From contig NZ_ATAY01000093.1 of NCBI RefSeq assembly GCF_000421965.1, positions 1-64,000 on the forward strand: a stretch of 64,000 nt of DNA. Direction: 5' to 3'. Under the pieces are notes generated by a model. That model saw only the letters and a list, made by a program, of their open reading frames with translations, was not told the origin of the DNA and searched no databases. Below are positions 35,788-42,938 of the stretch, one piece after another; position 1 is the first letter of the stretch; the number at the start of each line of letters is the position of its first letter. Position numbers and translations under genes: made by a program. This DNA comes from Ruminiclostridium papyrosolvens C7 (GTDB lineage Bacteria; Bacillota; Clostridia; Acetivibrionales; DSM-1351).

Positions 35788-37524
35788 ATGAAAACACTGC
35801 TGGTAGGCATAAATTCAAAATATATTCACACCTGTCTTGCAATTTGGTATCTCAGAGCAAGTATTAATGGAATTGACAATATAACTGTCCGTGAATTTAC
35901 CATAAATGATATGCAGGATAATATCCTTTCGGAAATTTACAGGGAAAAGCCCGGCATTATAGCATTTTCATGTTATATATGGAATATTGGGATTGTTCTT
36001 TCAATTTCAAAGGAGATTAAAAAGCTGTTGCCGGACTGCCACATAATTCTGGGGGGGCCTGATGTTTCTTATGACTCTGAGCAAATCATGTCTGAAAATG
36101 GGGACGTTGATTTTGTTATATCCGGAGAGGGAGAGGATGTATTTCCGGTTTTGGTAAAAGACTTATATGCCGGTACGAAGCAGTATAAAACATTACAGGG
36201 AATAGCTTATAAAAGCAGCTGCTCTGTAATATTTAATAAGGGCTTTAATCTGGTTAAAGAGCTTGATAAAGTCTCTTCGCCATATAATAACGAATTAATG
36301 AAAACTACATTAAACAGAATTGTTTATTACGAATCATCCAGAGGCTGCCCATTTTCCTGTTCCTATTGTATTTCATCCACCTTCAACGGGATAAGATTCT
36401 TTAGTATGGAGCGTGTAAAAAGTGATATATTTAGAATTCTTGAGTATAAACCAAGACTTATAAAATTTGTTGACAGGACATTTAACTGCCATAGGGAAAG
36501 GGCGAAAGAAATTATAAGATTCTTGATATCCTTAAATTGTGAAACAGTTTTCCATTTTGAGGCAGCCGCAGACCTCTTTGACAGTGAGATGCTGGATATA
36601 CTTAGAAAAGCTCCAAAAGGCAGGATACAGCTTGAAATAGGGATTCAGACTATAAACACTAAAACCTTGAAGGAAATTGACAGAGTAACGGATATAGATG
36701 TGTTAACCGGGAATGTGAAAAAGATCCTTAGCATAGGAAATATCCATGTTCATCTTGACCTGATTGCAGGTTTACCTTATGAGAATTTTGAATGTTTTAA
36801 AAAATCCTTCAATTATGTCTATAACCTGAAACCTCAACAGCTTCAACTGGGCTTCCTGAAAATGCTAAAGGGCTCAAGAATAAGGGAAGAATCCGAAAAA
36901 CACGGTTTCTATTTCAGAGACTATGCACCATACGAAGTTTTGAAAAACAAGTATATTTCATATGACGAAATCCTTCTTTTAAAAGACATGGAGGAGACTT
37001 TCGAGAGATATTACAATTCAGGCAGGTTTGGTAATTCACTAAACTTTATTGAAGCTGATTGTTTTACTTCGGATTCATTTAATATGTATGAAAAGTTGGC
37101 ACATTACTGCAGAAAAAACGGATATCTGGACAGACCCGTATCCTATAGAGAAAATATAAAGATTCTGTACAGTTTCTATAAAGACATTTGCCAAGATAGT
37201 ACAGACTTTGAAAAGTTCAGGCAATACATGGTACTTGATTTTCTCAGCACAGACAGTTCGGGTGCAATTCCGGATTGCATAAAAAGGGAAGATGATTCTC
37301 TGTCTCCCGGTGATATTCACTCTATGCTTAGAAATGAAGAGTTTATTGATAAATATCTTCCTCAATATAAGGGTACTCAGGCAAAAAATATATTAAAAAG
37401 GGTATTCTTTGTTAAATTAAATTTATTATATCCATCTAATGAAGTACTATTGTTTGACTATTCATCCAAAGATGAAGTTTCAGGAAAGTATCAGAATGTT
37501 TCAGTAAAAGGAATTCCTCTGTAA
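35788..37524 (+). CDS. B12-binding radical SAM protein (DUF4080-like tail)
   Basis: A 578-residue enzyme with a cobalamin-binding N-terminal domain (residues 1-140, ILGGPDVSYDSEQIM), then a radical SAM domain with the 4Fe-4S motif CPFSCSYC near residue 189 and the GIQTINTKTLKEIDR segment near 290. A C-terminal extension of about 170 residues follows, as in proteins annotated DUF4080. The substrate is unknown. Members of this class methylate or rearrange unactivated carbons or phosphinates. It ends 4 bases from the converging padR gene. Confidence 0.88.
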   Translation: MKTLLVGINSKYIHTCLAIWYLRASINGIDNITVREFTINDMQDNILSEIYREKPGIIAFSCYIWNIGIVLSISKEIKKLLPDCHIILGGPDVSYDSEQIMSENGDVDFVISGEGEDVFPVLVKDLYAGTKQYKTLQGIAYKSSCSVIFNKGFNLVKELDKVSSPYNNELMKTTLNRIVYYESSRGCPFSCSYCISSTFNGIRFFSMERVKSDIFRILEYKPRLIKFVDRTFNCHRERAKEIIRFLISLNCETVFHFEAAADLFDSEMLDILRKAPKGRIQLEIGIQTINTKTLKEIDRVTDIDVLTGNVKKILSIGNIHVHLDLIAGLPYENFECFKKSFNYVYNLKPQQLQLGFLKMLKGSRIREESEKHGFYFRDYAPYEVLKNKYISYDEILLLKDMEETFERYYNSGRFGNSLNFIEADCFTSDSFNMYEKLAHYCRKNGYLDRPVSYRENIKILYSFYKDICQDSTDFEKFRQYMVLDFLSTDSSGAIPDCIKREDDSLSPGDIHSMLRNEEFIDKYLPQYKGTQAKNILKRVFFVKLNLLYPSNEVLLFDYSSKDEVSGKYQNVSVKGIPL

Positions 37525-37528
37525 GTTA

Positions 37529-37837
37529 TTATATTCCTATGGAAGAAACAATCTCTATCAGCTTTTTCCAATTTTTAATATCTTCACCAAGTGCATTTTT
37601 CCCGGATGAGGTAATACTATAGTACTTACGGGGAGGCCCGTTGGAGTCTTTCCCCAAATAAACTTCCGTAAGTTTTTCCTTGTTGAGCCTTCTGAGAATC
37701 GCATAAAATGTACTGTCGTTTACTTCGGGGAATAACCAACCCATTTGTTTCATAACATCATACCCGTACATATCCTGTTTGGATATGATATGAAGAATGC
37801 ACATGTCAAGTACTCCCTTTTTTATTTGTGCATCCAT
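37529..37837 (-). CDS. PadR-family transcriptional regulator
   Basis: A 102-residue winged-helix repressor. It shows the PadR signature: LDMCILHIISKQDMYGYDVMKQM near residues 10-32, VNDSTFYAILRRLNKEKLTEV near 39-60 and the wing GPPRKYYSITSSGKNAL near 67-83. PadR proteins usually repress a neighbouring membrane protein or efflux gene and themselves. Here the upstream partner would be a very small hydrophobic ORF overlapping its start. The stop is 4 bases from the radical SAM gene, so a shared terminator is absent. Confidence 0.93.
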   Translation of the reverse strand: MDAQIKKGVLDMCILHIISKQDMYGYDVMKQMGWLFPEVNDSTFYAILRRLNKEKLTEVYLGKDSNGPPRKYYSITSSGKNALGEDIKNWKKLIEIVSSIGI

Positions 37838-37935
37838 AGCTGTTTACCTTTCTTAAAGTAAAATAATAATTTGAGAGTTAATACAATTACTAAACTAATC
37901 AAAAATGGAGTAAGGCATATAAGCATATGATACAT
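37822..37935 (-). CDS. Possible 37-residue membrane peptide overlapping padR
   Basis: On the minus strand ATG 37935 opens a 37-codon frame. It encodes one hydrophobic segment (MLICLTPFLISLVIVLTLKL) and a basic tail (FKKGKQLWMHK) whose stop lies 13 bases inside padR in another frame. It has no Shine-Dalgarno of its own. Its ATG overlaps the stop of a 6-codon frame as TAATG, so it could be translated by reinitiation. A single TM helix with basic tail is credible as a small membrane protein, but a chance ORF in AT-rich DNA is also possible. Confidence 0.35.
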   Translation of the reverse strand: MYHMLICLTPFLISLVIVLTLKLLFYFKKGKQLWMHK

Positions 37936-37955
37936 TACTTTATCTGAATATTCAT
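37935..37955 (-). CDS. Six-codon leader ORF upstream of padR
   Basis: AGGAGG on the minus strand (about 37963-37968) is placed 7 bases before ATG 37955. The frame reads MNIQIK and stops in TAATG, where the last A begins the next ORF. The best ribosome-binding site in this transcript thus serves a 6-residue peptide, not padR or the 37-residue ORF. It may act as a coupling or control leader. It could also be the remains of a longer gene after a frameshift. Confidence 0.35.
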   Translation of the reverse strand: MNIQIK

Positions 37956-37999
37956 TACGAATCCTCCTTTATAATTAGTGTGCATAACTACTGTTTATT

Positions 38000-38046
38000 A
38001 ATCAATAGATTGATTTCATTATAATAAGCTTCAAACTGTAAGTCAA
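38000..38046 (-). promoter_or_regulatory. padR promoter with overlapping palindromic operator
   Basis: On the minus strand TTGACT (38046-38041), a 17-base spacer and a perfect TATAAT (38023-38018) form a strong promoter. At the predicted start, 38000-38015, lies a palindrome with perfect 7-bp arms, AATCAAT and ATTGATT, around a 2-bp centre. Its position suits an autorepressor such as PadR, although it differs from the ATGT-N8-ACAT site known for some PadR proteins. Confidence 0.65.
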
Positions 38047-38151
38047 TAGCTAACATGTTAATAAATGTAAATTAAATATTTGTTAAAATTATGTCACCTT
38101 TCTTTCACTTTTTTGTATTATAAACTGACAAACAGAAAAGTGTGTAATTAA

Positions 38152-38179
38152 TAATATTTTTAAAATGACCACATATATT
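38152..38179 (+). promoter_or_regulatory. Possible sigma-E-like promoter for prkA-yhbH-spoVR
   Basis: TAATATT (38152-38158) and CATATATT (38172-38179), 13 bases apart, resemble the mother-cell sigma-E boxes (KMATATT and CATACANT). An 11-bp direct repeat TTTTAAAATGA (38158-38168 and 38178-38188), 20 bp apart, overlaps it. Sporulation control would fit the operon content, but the match is not perfect. Confidence 0.3.
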
Positions 38180-38243
38180 TTAAAATGAGAAATATTTTAT
38201 AAAATTACTAATAACTACCACGGCATAAAAGGGAGGGGCTTAA

Positions 38244-38519
38244 ATGACCAAACCGGAATTTGATTTTAGTGAACTGATTAAAAGAGACAGAGAGGAACAT
38301 ATACGCAAACAATTTGATGGAACATTCCTGGATTATTTGCAAATAGTTAAATCCAATCCGGAGATTGCCATGCTGTCTCATCAAAGATTGTATGAGCTTA
38401 TCAGCTGCAAGGGAGTTGAAGCTGTCAAAACCGAGGAAAATCCAAGGTTAAGAAGAATTTACGGAAACGATATAATTAAAAAATACACATTCTTTGAAGA
38501 CGATTTTTTTGGTAATTGA
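38244..38519 (+). CDS. prkA: PrkA serine protein kinase, N-terminal fragment before a frameshift
   Basis: This 91-codon frame encodes the N-terminal part of PrkA: HIRKQFDGTFLDYLQIVKSN, then RIYGNDIIKKYTFFEDDFFG. It ends Asn-stop exactly where the family continues with a GID/GLE-like sequence. Removing one A from GGTAATTGAT (around 38511-38517) restores GIDKTIMK and joins it to the next ORF in frame. AGGGAGGGG lies before ATG 38244. The combined protein would be about 644 residues, the normal PrkA length. Frameshift mutation, sequencing error near the T7 run (38503-38509), and programmed +1 shift at the TGA are all possible. Confidence 0.85.
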   Translation: MTKPEFDFSELIKRDREEHIRKQFDGTFLDYLQIVKSNPEIAMLSHQRLYELISCKGVEAVKTEENPRLRRIYGNDIIKKYTFFEDDFFGN

Positions 38520-40179
38520 TAAAACAATAATGAAAATTGTAAGGTATTTCCATTCTGCAGCCATGGCCGGAGAAGAGGCAAGACAGGTTTTGTATCTGGT
38601 GGGGCCGGTAGGGGCAGGTAAATCATCGCTGATGGAAGCACTTAAAAAAGCTTTGGAATCCGCTCCGCCTATATATTCCTTGAAGGATTGCCCGATGAGG
38701 GAAGAGCCACTTCATTTAATTCCAAAGCACCTTCGGAAAGATTTTGAGGAAAAATTAAATGTAAAAATTGAAGGTGATTTATGTCCTGTTTGCAGGTACC
38801 GTTTAAAGAATGAGTATAACGGGGAGTATGAAAAGTTTCCGGTTGAATCAACAGGCTTTTCCATAAGGTCAAGAAAGGGTGTCGGTGTAGTGCCTCCGGT
38901 AGACCCTAACAACCAGGATACTTCAATACTAACCGGAAGCGTTGATATATCAAAAATAGACCTCTATTCGGAAGACGACCCAAGAGTACTATCCCTCAAT
39001 GGTGCTTTTAATGCGGGAAACAGAGGTATTGTGGAGTTTATAGAGGTATTTAAAAATGAAACGGAATACCTACACACCATGATAACAGCAACTCAGGAAA
39101 AATCTATTCCATCGCCGGGTAAGGGTGCAATGATATATTTCGACGGAGTCATACTGGCCCACTCTAATGAGGCGGAATGGAACAAATTCAAGTCAGACCA
39201 TACAAATGAGGCAATTCTGGACAGAATTGTAAGAATTGAGGTACCCTACTGCCTTGAATTAAACGAGGAAATAAAAATATATAAAAAAATGCTTTCAAAG
39301 AGCAAATTCAAGGCACATATAGCACCTCATACCATAGAAATTGCATCCATGTTTGCAATACTGACCAGACTAAGCCCATCCAACAAGGTAGACCCGCTTA
39401 CCAAGCTTAAAATATACAACGGTGAGGAAATTTTGGAAAAAGGAATGACTCGTAAAATAGATATATTTGAGCTTCGTGAGGAGGCACCCAGAGAAGGCAT
39501 GACGGGTATATCAACCAGATTTATAATGAAAGCTCTTGATACTGCATTGTCCGAATCGGAGAATGACTGTATAAATCCAATTGCGGTTATGGAAGCTTTG
39601 ATAAAATCCGTAAAAGAGCTTGGAATCGGGGATGACGAAAAAGAACGTTATTTAAGGCTTATATATGATTCTGTAAAGAAGGAATACAATAAAATTCTGG
39701 AAAAAGAAGTTACAAAGGCGTTTATCCATGGCTACAGAGAACAGGCTGAGAGTCTTTTCAATAATTACCTTGACCATGCAGAGGCCTTTGTCAACAAGAC
39801 CAAGATAAAGGATAAGAACACAGGCGAGGAGCTGGAGCCGGATGAAAAATTCATGCGTTCCATTGAAGAACAGATAGGTATCTCCGATACTGCGGTAAAG
39901 GGGTTCAGGTCGGATGTCACCGCATATATGTTCTTTGTTATGAGAAATGGGGGAAGTCTGGATTATACAAGCTATGAACCTTTGAAGGATGCAATAGAGA
40001 AAAAGCTGACGGCATCCGTAAGAGATTTAAGCAGGATTATAACACAGGCAAAAGTAAGGGATAAGGAACAGACCCAGAAATATAACACAATGGTAGAAGA
40101 AATGAAGAAGAACGGCTACTGCGACCACTGCTGCAACGTCATATTGAAATATGCTGCAAACAATCTGTGGAAGGATTAA
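38494..40179 (+). CDS. prkA: PrkA serine protein kinase, ATPase/kinase portion after the frameshift
   Basis: The main body of PrkA (YeaG), an AAA-type ATPase and serine kinase active in sporulating or starved cells. True homology starts at IDKTIMKIVRYFHSAAM near 38514; the first eight codons read the shifted frame. The P-loop GPVGAGKSS lies near residue 37 of this frame, followed by CPMREEPLHLIPKHLR, a CPVCR motif, the arginine-finger region and the C-terminal PrkA domain with EEQIGISDTAVKGFR. No ribosome-binding site is seen before ATG 38494, so it is probably not a separate gene. yhbH follows after 14 bases. Confidence 0.88.
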   Translation: MKTIFLVIDKTIMKIVRYFHSAAMAGEEARQVLYLVGPVGAGKSSLMEALKKALESAPPIYSLKDCPMREEPLHLIPKHLRKDFEEKLNVKIEGDLCPVCRYRLKNEYNGEYEKFPVESTGFSIRSRKGVGVVPPVDPNNQDTSILTGSVDISKIDLYSEDDPRVLSLNGAFNAGNRGIVEFIEVFKNETEYLHTMITATQEKSIPSPGKGAMIYFDGVILAHSNEAEWNKFKSDHTNEAILDRIVRIEVPYCLELNEEIKIYKKMLSKSKFKAHIAPHTIEIASMFAILTRLSPSNKVDPLTKLKIYNGEEILEKGMTRKIDIFELREEAPREGMTGISTRFIMKALDTALSESENDCINPIAVMEALIKSVKELGIGDDEKERYLRLIYDSVKKEYNKILEKEVTKAFIHGYREQAESLFNNYLDHAEAFVNKTKIKDKNTGEELEPDEKFMRSIEEQIGISDTAVKGFRSDVTAYMFFVMRNGGSLDYTSYEPLKDAIEKKLTASVRDLSRIITQAKVRDKEQTQKYNTMVEEMKKNGYCDHCCNVILKYAANNLWKD

Positions 40180-40193
40180 TTGGAGGGTCGAGT

Positions 40194-41390
40194 ATGGCTA
40201 TTTTCAGAGACTGCAGTAACATCGGTAAAGACAGGTCAGCCGAAGACAGAAGGAGACACAGGGAACTTGTTGAGGAATCCATAAAGAAGAATTTAGGCAG
40301 TATTATTGCAGAAGAAAGTATAATAGGCAAAAGTAAGGATAAGAAAATCAAGATTCCCATAAAAGGAATAAAGGAATTCCAGTTTATATATGGCAAATCC
40401 AAGCCCGGCGTAGGGGCAGGTGACGGCAATGAAAAAAGGGGCGATAAATTTGCTGGGGAGGCACAGGAAGGAAAAGGTAAGGGAGGTGCTGGAAATCAGG
40501 AGGGAGAAGATGTTTATGAAACGGAGATAACCATTGAGGAGGTAATAAAATACCTTTTTGATGACATGAACCTTCCTGATATTGATAAAAAGCAGCTATC
40601 CCAGTTGGAGGAAAAAAGCTACAGAAAGCTTGGTTACCAGCACAAAGGTATTCCTCCGAGACTTGCCAAAAAACGCTCCGTTATTGAGAAAATAAAGCGC
40701 AAACAAGCCTCCAAAAGGTCTGAAGATGGAGAGGATACTACATATGATAAAGAGGAAGGTGAAGAAAGGTTTCCGTTTATTGAGGAAGATTTAAGGTACT
40801 ACAGAATCAAAGAGGATAACAAAAGAGATTATAATGCAGTTGTTCTGTGTATTATGGATGTTTCGGGTTCCATGGATCAAACAAAAAAATATCTGGCAAG
40901 AAGCTTTTATTTCCTTTTATATCAATTCCTGCGACTGAAATATGCCAACGTGGATGTTGTTTTTATAGCTCACACAACAACTGCAAAGGAAGTAAACGAA
41001 AGAGAGTTTTTCCACCGGGGTGAATCCGGTGGAACCTACATCAGTAGCGGGTATGATAAAGCTTTGGAAATTATTACTGAAAGATACAGTCCTGCCAACT
41101 GGAACATTTATGCTTTCCACTGTAGTGACGGAGACAACTGGTCTGAAGATAATAAAAAAGCAGTTGAAAGTGCTAACAAGCTATGTGAGGTATGCAACCT
41201 GTTCGGCTATGGAGAAATAGTACCCGGTTATTACAATATAGGCAGTACCATAAAAAACGAATTTCAGACCAAGATTAAAAGTAAGAACTTTGCAGCTATT
41301 AATATCAACAAAAAAGAGGATGTCCTTCCGGCACTTAAAAAGCTCCTTGATAAAGTAAGCGACAGGGACGAGAAGGCGATTTTAAATTAG
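40194..41390 (+). CDS. yhbH: YhbH/YeaH-family sporulation-associated protein (DUF444)
   Basis: A 398-residue protein with a basic, charged N-terminal half and a VWA-like C-terminal half whose MIDAS motif is DVSGSMDQ near residue 222, followed by the FHCSDGDNWSEDN region. ATG 40194 follows GGAGGG (40182-40187) at 6 bases. An in-frame ATG at 40167 lies inside the prkA end and lacks a site. prkA, yhbH and spoVR form a conserved trio (yeaG-yeaH-ycgB in enterobacteria). The molecular role is not established. Confidence 0.93.
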   Translation: MAIFRDCSNIGKDRSAEDRRRHRELVEESIKKNLGSIIAEESIIGKSKDKKIKIPIKGIKEFQFIYGKSKPGVGAGDGNEKRGDKFAGEAQEGKGKGGAGNQEGEDVYETEITIEEVIKYLFDDMNLPDIDKKQLSQLEEKSYRKLGYQHKGIPPRLAKKRSVIEKIKRKQASKRSEDGEDTTYDKEEGEERFPFIEEDLRYYRIKEDNKRDYNAVVLCIMDVSGSMDQTKKYLARSFYFLLYQFLRLKYANVDVVFIAHTTTAKEVNEREFFHRGESGGTYISSGYDKALEIITERYSPANWNIYAFHCSDGDNWSEDNKKAVESANKLCEVCNLFGYGEIVPGYYNIGSTIKNEFQTKIKSKNFAAININKKEDVLPALKKLLDKVSDRDEKAILN

Positions 41391-41426
41391 ATAAATATTG
41401 AATAAATCGGGAGGAATAAAAAGCCT

Positions 41427-42815
41427 ATGGCGGATTTTAGTTTAAAGGAGCTGGAATACTGGAATGAGCGTATAGAAAAAATAGCGGTGGAAAGTGGCCT
41501 GAACTTTTATAATCAGGAATTTGAAATAATAAACTATGAAGATATGATAGGCTATGAATCATACGTAGGAATGCCATCCCACTATCCTCACTGGAGTTAC
41601 GGAAAATCCTTTGAAAGGATTAAAACTCTACACAAATATAATCTAACAGGACTTCCATATGAAATGGTTATAAACTCCAACCCATGTATTGCTTACCTGA
41701 TGAAGGATAATTCACTTCTTATTCAGATACTTACAATAGCACATGTATATGCACATAATGATTTTTTCAAAAATAACAGGCTTTTCAATAAAGGAACCAA
41801 GGCTGAGTATGCCGTAGAAACCTTTAAAAACCATGCCAACCGGATACGTGATTATATTTCTGACCCAAGCATCGGTTATGGAAAAGTTGAAAAGATTCTT
41901 AATGCAGCACATGCCGTAAAGCTGCAAACTGAAAGGATAATTGACTTCCACAATAATAAAAAGCAAAAAGAGGAATCAAAATCCGCTTTAACTGAACATA
42001 AATCTGCTTTTCCGAACCTTGACAGATACTCAGGAAATGAAAGTAAGGATGACACTGAGGCTGGCAGTCAGGAAATAAAAATACCGGAGGAGCCTCAGGA
42101 GGACATACTGAGCTTTATTGCAGAATATGGTCGTTTGCAGGATTGGGAAAAGGATGTACTGTCTATTGTAAGAGAAGAAGCTCGGTACTTTATCCCGCAG
42201 ATTGAAACAAAAATAATGAATGAGGGTTGGGCAAGTTTCTGGCATTATACCATATTAAACAAGCTTGAACTTCCTCAGAATATGCATTTTGAATTCCTAA
42301 GAAAACACAATGAGGTAATCAGGCCTTTAAAATCAAGTATAAATCCGTATTTCATAGGATTTAAAATCATTGAGAACCTATATAATACACAGGGTAAAGA
42401 TAAGATATTTGAGGTAAGGGAAAACGAGAGAGATCAATCTTTTATCAGAAGATACCTGACGCAGGAACTGTGCGGTGAAATGAATCTCTTTGAATATATA
42501 GCCACGGGAAACGATTACATGATTTCAGAGGTTTCAGATGATGAGGGCTGGAAAAAGGTAAGAGATACTTTGTGTGATACAGTGGGTATTGGGAGTATTC
42601 CAACAATAAAAGTAACCGAATGGAGCCCAAAGGAGAATACTTTAGTTCTGGAACACGAATTCGACGGGCGTGAACTGGAATTGAGTTACGCTTATGAAAC
42701 ACTTAAACATCTTGTGGATTTGTGGAAGGGTAAAGTCGTACTGACTACACACCTGGAGGAAAAGAAGAAAAATATAGCATGTGATGAAATGAAAAGAATA
42801 TCGCTGTACACTTGA
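41427..42815 (+). CDS. spoVR: SpoVR-family protein
   Basis: A 462-residue cytoplasmic protein of the SpoVR family, linked in Bacillus to spore cortex formation. Recognisable parts are the N-terminal YWNERIEKIAVESGLNFY, MPSHYPHWSYGKSFE near residue 50, the INSNPCIAYLMKDNS segment near 77, and MNEGWASFWHYTILNKL near residue 270. The acidic, low-complexity stretch at about 180-220 is a linker. GGAGG precedes ATG 41427. It ends the prkA operon. Confidence 0.95.
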   Translation: MADFSLKELEYWNERIEKIAVESGLNFYNQEFEIINYEDMIGYESYVGMPSHYPHWSYGKSFERIKTLHKYNLTGLPYEMVINSNPCIAYLMKDNSLLIQILTIAHVYAHNDFFKNNRLFNKGTKAEYAVETFKNHANRIRDYISDPSIGYGKVEKILNAAHAVKLQTERIIDFHNNKKQKEESKSALTEHKSAFPNLDRYSGNESKDDTEAGSQEIKIPEEPQEDILSFIAEYGRLQDWEKDVLSIVREEARYFIPQIETKIMNEGWASFWHYTILNKLELPQNMHFEFLRKHNEVIRPLKSSINPYFIGFKIIENLYNTQGKDKIFEVRENERDQSFIRRYLTQELCGEMNLFEYIATGNDYMISEVSDDEGWKKVRDTLCDTVGIGSIPTIKVTEWSPKENTLVLEHEFDGRELELSYAYETLKHLVDLWKGKVVLTTHLEEKKKNIACDEMKRISLYT

Positions 42816-42840
42816 GATAGAGCCACTTTCACAAAATTTG

Positions 42841-42867
42841 TTAGCACTCTTGTTGATTGAGTGCTAA
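42841..42867. promoter_or_regulatory. CIRCE element (HrcA operator)
   Basis: TTAGCACTC (42841-42849), nine bases, GAGTGCTAA (42859-42867): a perfect match to the CIRCE consensus bound by the heat-shock repressor HrcA. It lies 7 bases upstream of the htpG -35 box. This predicts HrcA control of htpG, unlike Bacillus subtilis where htpG is not in the CIRCE regulon. Confidence 0.95.
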
Positions 42868-42874
42868 AAAATAC

Positions 42875-42917
42875 TTGAAACTTTACACTATTCGAGTTAT
42901 ATTATTAATAGTGTAAA
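42875..42917 (+). promoter_or_regulatory. htpG promoter overlapped by an 11-bp inverted repeat
   Basis: TTGAAA (42875-42880), a 17-base spacer and TATATT (42898-42903) form a sigma-A promoter. TTTACACTATT (42882-42892) and AATAGTGTAAA (42907-42917) are perfect inverted arms with a 14-base centre containing the -10 box. Because the left arm is upstream of the start it would act as DNA, not RNA, and looks like a second operator in addition to CIRCE. Confidence 0.65.
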
Positions 42918-42938
42918 AAATGAAGTGGAGGTAATATT

